A stretch of DNA of 64,000 nt from Clonostachys chloroleuca. Lineage: Eukaryota; Ascomycota; Sordariomycetes; Hypocreales; Bionectriaceae. The notes under the pieces are model-generated. The model did not search any database and was not told the origin of the DNA. It saw only the letters and a program-made list of their open reading frames with translations. Both the position numbers and the translations under genes were made by a program. Shown here piece by piece: positions 59,502 through 64,000 of this stretch. Every line of letters begins with the position of its first letter. Position 1 is the first letter of the stretch. Location: assembly GCA_037952775.1 (NCBI GenBank), contig JBANAY010000003.1, positions 31,868,001-31,932,000 on the forward strand, read 5' to 3'.

Positions 59502-61846
59502 ATGACCTCAACCGAGACCAAGGCCTGCCTCAGTATGCTTCCTCAGTTCCCGGACGGCCCTTCTGTCTCAGCAGGAGCAGAATATCGTCTTCTCGCGTCG
59601 CGTTCATCCCCCAACTGACACCGAGTTTCCTAGTCGTTATCGATGGCTGGGGAATCCCCGGCGAGCAGTCGCCCAAGGACGGCGATGCCATCACCAACGC
59701 CAAGAGCCCTACCATGGACGCCTTCGCCCAGAACAAGGAGAGCTTTGCTGAGCTTGAGGCCTCTTCCACAGCTGTCGGTCTGCCCGAGGGCCTGATGGGC
59801 AATTCCGAAGTCGGCCACCTGAACATCGGTGCCGGCAGAGTCGTGTACCAGGATGTCGTGAGAATCGGTAGGTGTAGGATGTCCAAATTCGTTACTTATT
59901 TTTATTTCTTTTTTTTTCCCTGGCGGAGGATATTTAGACATATATTTCTTCCTTGGGGCTGATCTTAGGACATAGACCAGACAATTAAGAAGGGAGAGCT
60001 CAACAAGAACGAGGTCCTTGTTCAAACCTTTGAGCGGGCCAAGAACGGCAACGGGCGACTTCACCTTGCTGTAGGCATCCACCATCCTGACATCTTCCCA
60101 GATCTGGTAATGTTGGAGAAGCTGAGGAGCTAACTTGTCGATCTTTCATCATGATAGGGCCTTGTCAGCCATGGTGGCGTCCACTCCAAGCAGACTCACC
60201 TCTATGCGCTGCTCAAGCTCGCCAAGGAGATTGGTGTCCCCAAGGTTTTCATCCACTTCTTTGGTGATGGCCGCGATACTGACCCCAAGAGCGGAGCCGG
60301 TTACCTGGAAGAGCTCCTCGAGACCGCTAAGGAAATTGGCACTGGCGAGATCGCTACAATCGTTGGCCGATACTATGCCATGGACCGTGACAAGAGATGG
60401 GAGCGCTGCGAGCTGTAAGTGCCCCTGGACCTGAAATCTACCTGTCGAGTTCGAGTTTGCTAATGCATCTCCTTTTAAGTGCCCTGAAGGGTCTTGTTCT
60501 TGGAGAAGGAACGCCAACCGAGGATCCCGTCCAGGCTATCAAGGATGTCTATGCCCAGGGTGGATCTAAGGATGCTGACGAGTTCCTCAAGCCTATTATT
60601 GTTGGTGGTGATGAGAGGAGAATCAAGGGTGAGTTCACCTTCAGAGGCTTGGCCTCTTCAGCCGATGATGGCTTGGATGCAAGACTAACCAATCGTTCAG
60701 ACGATGATACCGTGTTCTTCTTCAACTACAGATCTGGTATGCCTCCCCGACGAGCTCCCCCCTGCGAGGAAAGGTATTGCAGTAACTGACGTGAATGTTA
60801 GACCGTGTCCGCCAGATTACACAGGTTCTTGGCGATGTTGACCGATCCGTTCTCCCCGACTTCCCTTACCCCAAGATCCATCTTGTTACCATGACCCAGT
60901 ACAAGGGCGACTACCCATTCCCTATTGCCTTCCAGCCCCAGAAGATGGACGATGTCCTTGCCGAGTGGCTAGGAAAGCAGAATGTTGAGCAAGTCCATGT
61001 TGCTGAAACTGAGAAGTACGCACACGTCACCTTCTTCTTCAACGGAGGTGTTGAGAAGATTTTCCCCTTGGAGACACGAGATATGGAGCAGGATCTCGTG
61101 CCTTCAAACAAGTCCGTGGCCACCTACGACCTTGCTCCCGAGATGTCTCAGGACGGTGTCGCAAACCAGGTCAACAAGCGACTCGCAGAGCAGAAGTTCC
61201 CCTTCGTTATGTGTGTAAGTATTATTCATACACTCGATGATCCCTATGTCTTTCAGAGCTGACAATACTGGTTGATCAGAACTTGGCTGCCCCTGACATG
61301 ATAAGTACCCCTCCTGAATCCGCAAAAGTTTGATGATAGGCTGGCTAACATTATAATACGTCGGACATACTGGAGTGGTGAGTCTAAACCATGACCTTTC
61401 GCGTTGAGCAGGGACCAGAATAGTGAATGCTAATACTTTTTCTAGTATGACTCTGCTCTCGTTGCTGTCGAGGCTTGCGACAAGGCTATTGCAAAGATCT
61501 ACGAGGGCTGCAAGAAGGAGGGATATGTCCTCTACATCACCGCCGATCACGGCAATGCTGAGGAGATGAAGTTCGCCGATGGCAAGCCCAAGACCAGCCA
61601 CACCACCAACAAGTATGTGACCTTACCAACGTGTCGCCCATTGAACCAATCAAAGCTAATATATGCTCCAGGGTCCCCTTCATCATGGCCAACGCCCCCG
61701 AGGGCTGGGGCCTGAAGAACACATCCGAGGCCGTCCTCGGAGACGTTGCGCCCACCATTCTTGCTGCTATGGGACTCCCTCAGCCCGAGAACATGACTGG
61801 CCAGAGTCTTCTGGTCAAGGGCTTGAAGCGCAACGCCGAAGAGTAA
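59502..61846 (+). CDS. 2,3-bisphosphoglycerate-independent phosphoglycerate mutase
   Basis: Eleven exons: 59502-59532, 59634-59867, 59976-60070, 60158-60414, 60480-60628, 60701-60736, 60802-61214, 61280-61300, 61360-61377, 61446-61612 and 61672-61846; 531 residues. It interconverts 3- and 2-phosphoglycerate with two metal ions in the cytosol. Budding yeasts use the unrelated cofactor-dependent enzyme, so the iPGM form fits a filamentous fungus. Motifs are VIDGWGIPG (metal Asp), the catalytic Ser in [52 protein letters not shown] and [11 protein letters not shown]. Ten of eleven exon joins are phase-consistent with GT-AG or the one AT-AC intron between the 21-nt and 18-nt exons (separate entry). 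That AT-AC junction is what builds the metal-binding VGHTG motif. Confidence 0.94.
61301..61359 (+). other. AT-AC intron (U2-type signals) in the phosphoglycerate mutase gene
   Basis: A 59-nt intron begins ATAAGTACCC and ends TATAATAC, with a GGCTAAC branch-like site whose A lies 11 nt before the end. It joins GAC ATG to GTC GGA CAT ACT GGA, giving the universally conserved PDMVGHTG. The only nearby GT-AG choice (61305-61339) shifts frame and destroys this motif. Confidence 0.88.
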
Positions 61847-62866
61847 AAGAACAACAGGATAAACAGAGCCACTACGTGGCAAACTGACTGTTTCAATAAG
61901 AAGCATCTGTTTTTGGTGGAAGTTGTATAAACCTATACATGCATCGTTGTTGGTGGAAAATAGACTGGAGTTAGACTGAGGCGAAGAGATGAATTGGAGT
62001 TAGAACGTGGCGATGAGATTTTCAAGAATTGACGACTTTGAGATTGATGCCTTATTGAATCTGTTCTCCCCGTTGTTGTCACACCTTGACGAATCACATC
62101 TCCAAGGCTGGACTCGATGCTTGTGCAAGGATGTTCTAAGACAACAGCTCTCCTGTTGCTGTGCCAACAGGCGACACATCTCCGATATATTGACCCTGAG
62201 CGTTGGCCATAAGCATTTGCGACACTTTGGACTGGGATCCGGCATCGATACCCAACGGCCCAAATTGCAATTCGTCTTCACCTGGAACCCATGTTCGTGC
62301 TGCCTGCTAGAGCGATTGGATGATGTTGCGATTGCTGGGGTGATCCAAGTCGAAGGGACCCCACCAGGAAATGATATGAGTCTGTCTCTTGGTGGGTTGG
62401 ACGAGGGTTCGAGTTGGCAGATCAAACACCTGCCCACACTTGGACGTACAAACACGCACAGTGGGAGAGCAAATGCATATGCAAGGTAAGGGCCCCTTCG
62501 TCCCCCCGCCGTTCGCATAACATTCATGCCAATGTTTTGCAAACCATCAGCTCCTTTGCACGTCACCGCCCTGCACGGATCGGATTCCTCTTGCTCTGCT
62601 ATGCTATAGCTTCGGGATTCGGGCCCACTAAAACTTTTGCGCTTCTTGCGCGCGTCATGGCTGCAGCTGCTGATGTGGATGGTCTCGCAGCTCGCCAATC
62701 ATAGAATGTGAATAGTCGCACTGGCAAGCATCGACTTATCTCTGCCGTACGACGTGCCACCAGCCCACCGAGAGGGCGCCGCGCGCGCACCCAAGGCGCA
62801 AAGAGGGACTTTGCGAGGCCCCCAGCAACGGCTCAGGCCGAGAAACAATATAGCAAATCCAGGCCA
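61847..62866. other. Intergenic region, mutase to HET gene
   Basis: 1.0 kb. Long opposing frames (62007-62489 plus, 62000-62698 minus) overlap each other and match no family. A third minus-strand frame reads LMANAQGQYIGDVSPVGTAT, which looks protein-like but has no start-to-stop model. No gene is claimed. Confidence 0.35.
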
Positions 62867-64000
62867 ATGTCCGGCATTGGCCGGTCGCGCGATCGCGATC
62901 GCGAGCCGAGCAAGCGCAACAGCATCACCGACCGCCTGGTCAACACCTTCAACCAGGTTCGCAACCGAGATCCGTCCTCCCCCTCTCCCCCTGGGGCGCC
63001 GCGCCTCATCTGCCTCGTCCACGAGCGGGCCGAGTCCCATCGCCAAGGTCCGCGAATGGCTCGATACCTGCAACCGCGAGCACGACCATCATTGCAGCAT
63101 CAGTAACCCAGCTGATGATCCCGACCCGACAGCGAGTACGGTCTTTCGTCCAGAGTGGCTGATTGACTCCTCCGAACGCTGCCTTGTAAGGTCACAACCA
63201 GGCGACCGCTATGTGGCTCTGAGCTATGTCTGGGGGATGGGGCCCAACCAGCGGAAGAGCGAGCCAGAAGAGTCGGCCAAGCTGCTGAAGAGTAATATAG
63301 AAATGTACCGGGACGGCCTGCCGGAGAGGGATGTCCCCGATACCATATACGATGCCATCAGGCTGTCGCGGAAGCTTGGCCTCAAGTACATCTGGGTCGA
63401 CCGGCTCTGCATCGTGCAGGACGACGAGGTACAGAAGGAGGCGCACGTCAGGCACATGGCGGACATCTTCGCGGGCGCCTACCTAACCATTGTCGCAGCG
63501 CATGGCGATGCGGAGACCGGGCTGGTGCAGCTCGACCCGCGGCGACCACCGCCAGCGCGCGGGGGTGGGTTCCGTCCGCAGGGCCAAAGCCACGATGAGC
63601 TGGTCTTGAAGTCGAGGTGGCACTCCAGGGGGTGGACGCTGCAGGAATACATGTACTCGCGGCGCTGCGTGTTCTTCTTCGAGGATACCATCACCTGGGA
63701 ATGCCACTGCGACCTGTGGGAGAACACCCCGCCCAGTATTCTGAAAGCGATTCAGCGTAAACCTACTCCTGCCTGCACAATTGCGCCGGCAGAGGCCATA
63801 CTGGGCTATCGCCACACGACCTGGCCAGATCTAGACGAGTATGCCCGTATCGCGATGGAGTATAGCGCCAGGAAGGTGACCGTCCCTGAGGACGCGCTCA
63901 GGGCCTTTGCTGGAATCACCCACATGCTATCGCGGGTGTATCCAGGCGGGTTCATCTACGGGATGCCGCTTATGTTTCTCGATGTCGCGCTCTTGTGGCG
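62867..64000 (+). CDS. HET-domain (heterokaryon-incompatibility-like) protein, 5' part
   Basis: The frame is open from about 63000 to the window end. The HET motifs are clear: YVALSYVWGMGPNQ, LGLKYIWVDRLCIVQDD with the second-motif IFAGAYLTIVAAHGD, and SRGWTLQEYMYSRRCVFF. Upstream, KVREWLDTCNREHDHHCSI and PEWLIDSSERCLV match usual HET N-termini. The likely start MSGIGRSRDRDREPSKRN lies in a different frame. The switch falls near the GGGG run at 62993-62996 and needs one base fewer or two more. HET proteins trigger cell death on fusion with incompatible strains; most copies have no known partner. The C-terminal domain is outside the window. Confidence 0.82.

Noticed and set aside
61305..61339. 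GT-AG intron alternative in the mutase gene.
   Set aside because: It is 35 nt long, shifts the frame and removes the conserved VGHTG motif.

Overview
The window comes from a filamentous ascomycete (Pezizomycotina, most likely a Sordariomycete). The evidence is short spliceosomal introns of about 50-90 nt with CTGAC/CTAAC branch sites, a Ste12 with the STE domain plus two C2H2 fingers, a HET-domain gene, a cofactor-independent phosphoglycerate mutase, and dense single-copy genes separated by 0.3-2.5 kb. No rRNA, CRISPR array or intact transposase was seen. I read about 18 protein genes, one tRNA gene, one truncated helicase relic and three copies of a short inverted-repeat element.

Layout. 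1-900: 3' part of a UPF1-like SF1 helicase (minus strand), cut off at the edge of a small inverted-repeat element (904-1114). 1115-3493: AT-rich relic block with C2H2 zinc-finger remnants, closed by a second copy of the element. 3.9-12.5 kb: PUS7/TruD pseudouridine synthase, cell-wall-integrity MAP kinase kinase, DBP8 RNA helicase. 13.9-19.1 kb: DUF2235 hydrolase, spliceosomal J-protein (Cwf23/DNAJC17 type), APH-type kinase. 19.3-24 kb: putative secreted protein, PHS1 dehydratase, GHSMGG hydrolase. 24.1-35.7 kb: nuclear genes (SNF2 remodeller, WDR70-like protein, SWC5, FAF1). 36.3-38.7 kb: STE12. 38.7-47.7 kb: a 9-kb stretch with no recognisable gene. 47.7-55.5 kb: coronin and the Bud4/anillin-like septation protein. 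57.0-61.8 kb: intron-containing tRNA-Val(CAC), HIS6, phosphoglycerate mutase. 62.9-64 kb: 5' part of a HET-domain gene running off the end.

The genes are ordinary housekeeping and regulatory genes, not a metabolic cluster. Themes are chromatin (SNF2, SWC5, WDR70), ribosome and RNA maturation (DBP8, FAF1, PUS7, Cwf23), MAPK signalling (MKK1, STE12) and the cytoskeleton or septum (coronin, Bud4).

The most notable signal is splicing. Two genes need introns that begin ATAAGT and end AC (14632-14685 and 61301-61359). No GT-AG alternative restores the conserved protein, and the boundary motifs are U2-type, not U12-type. Second, STE12 has an 84-nt phase-symmetric exon whose skipping would turn two zinc fingers into one intact finger. 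Third, at least seven coding regions each need exactly one extra base, mostly in a G or C run, to keep frame. That points to systematic one-base losses in the assembly, so these genes should not be read as dead. Fourth, there is a 5-bp-TSD inverted-repeat element family with three copies.
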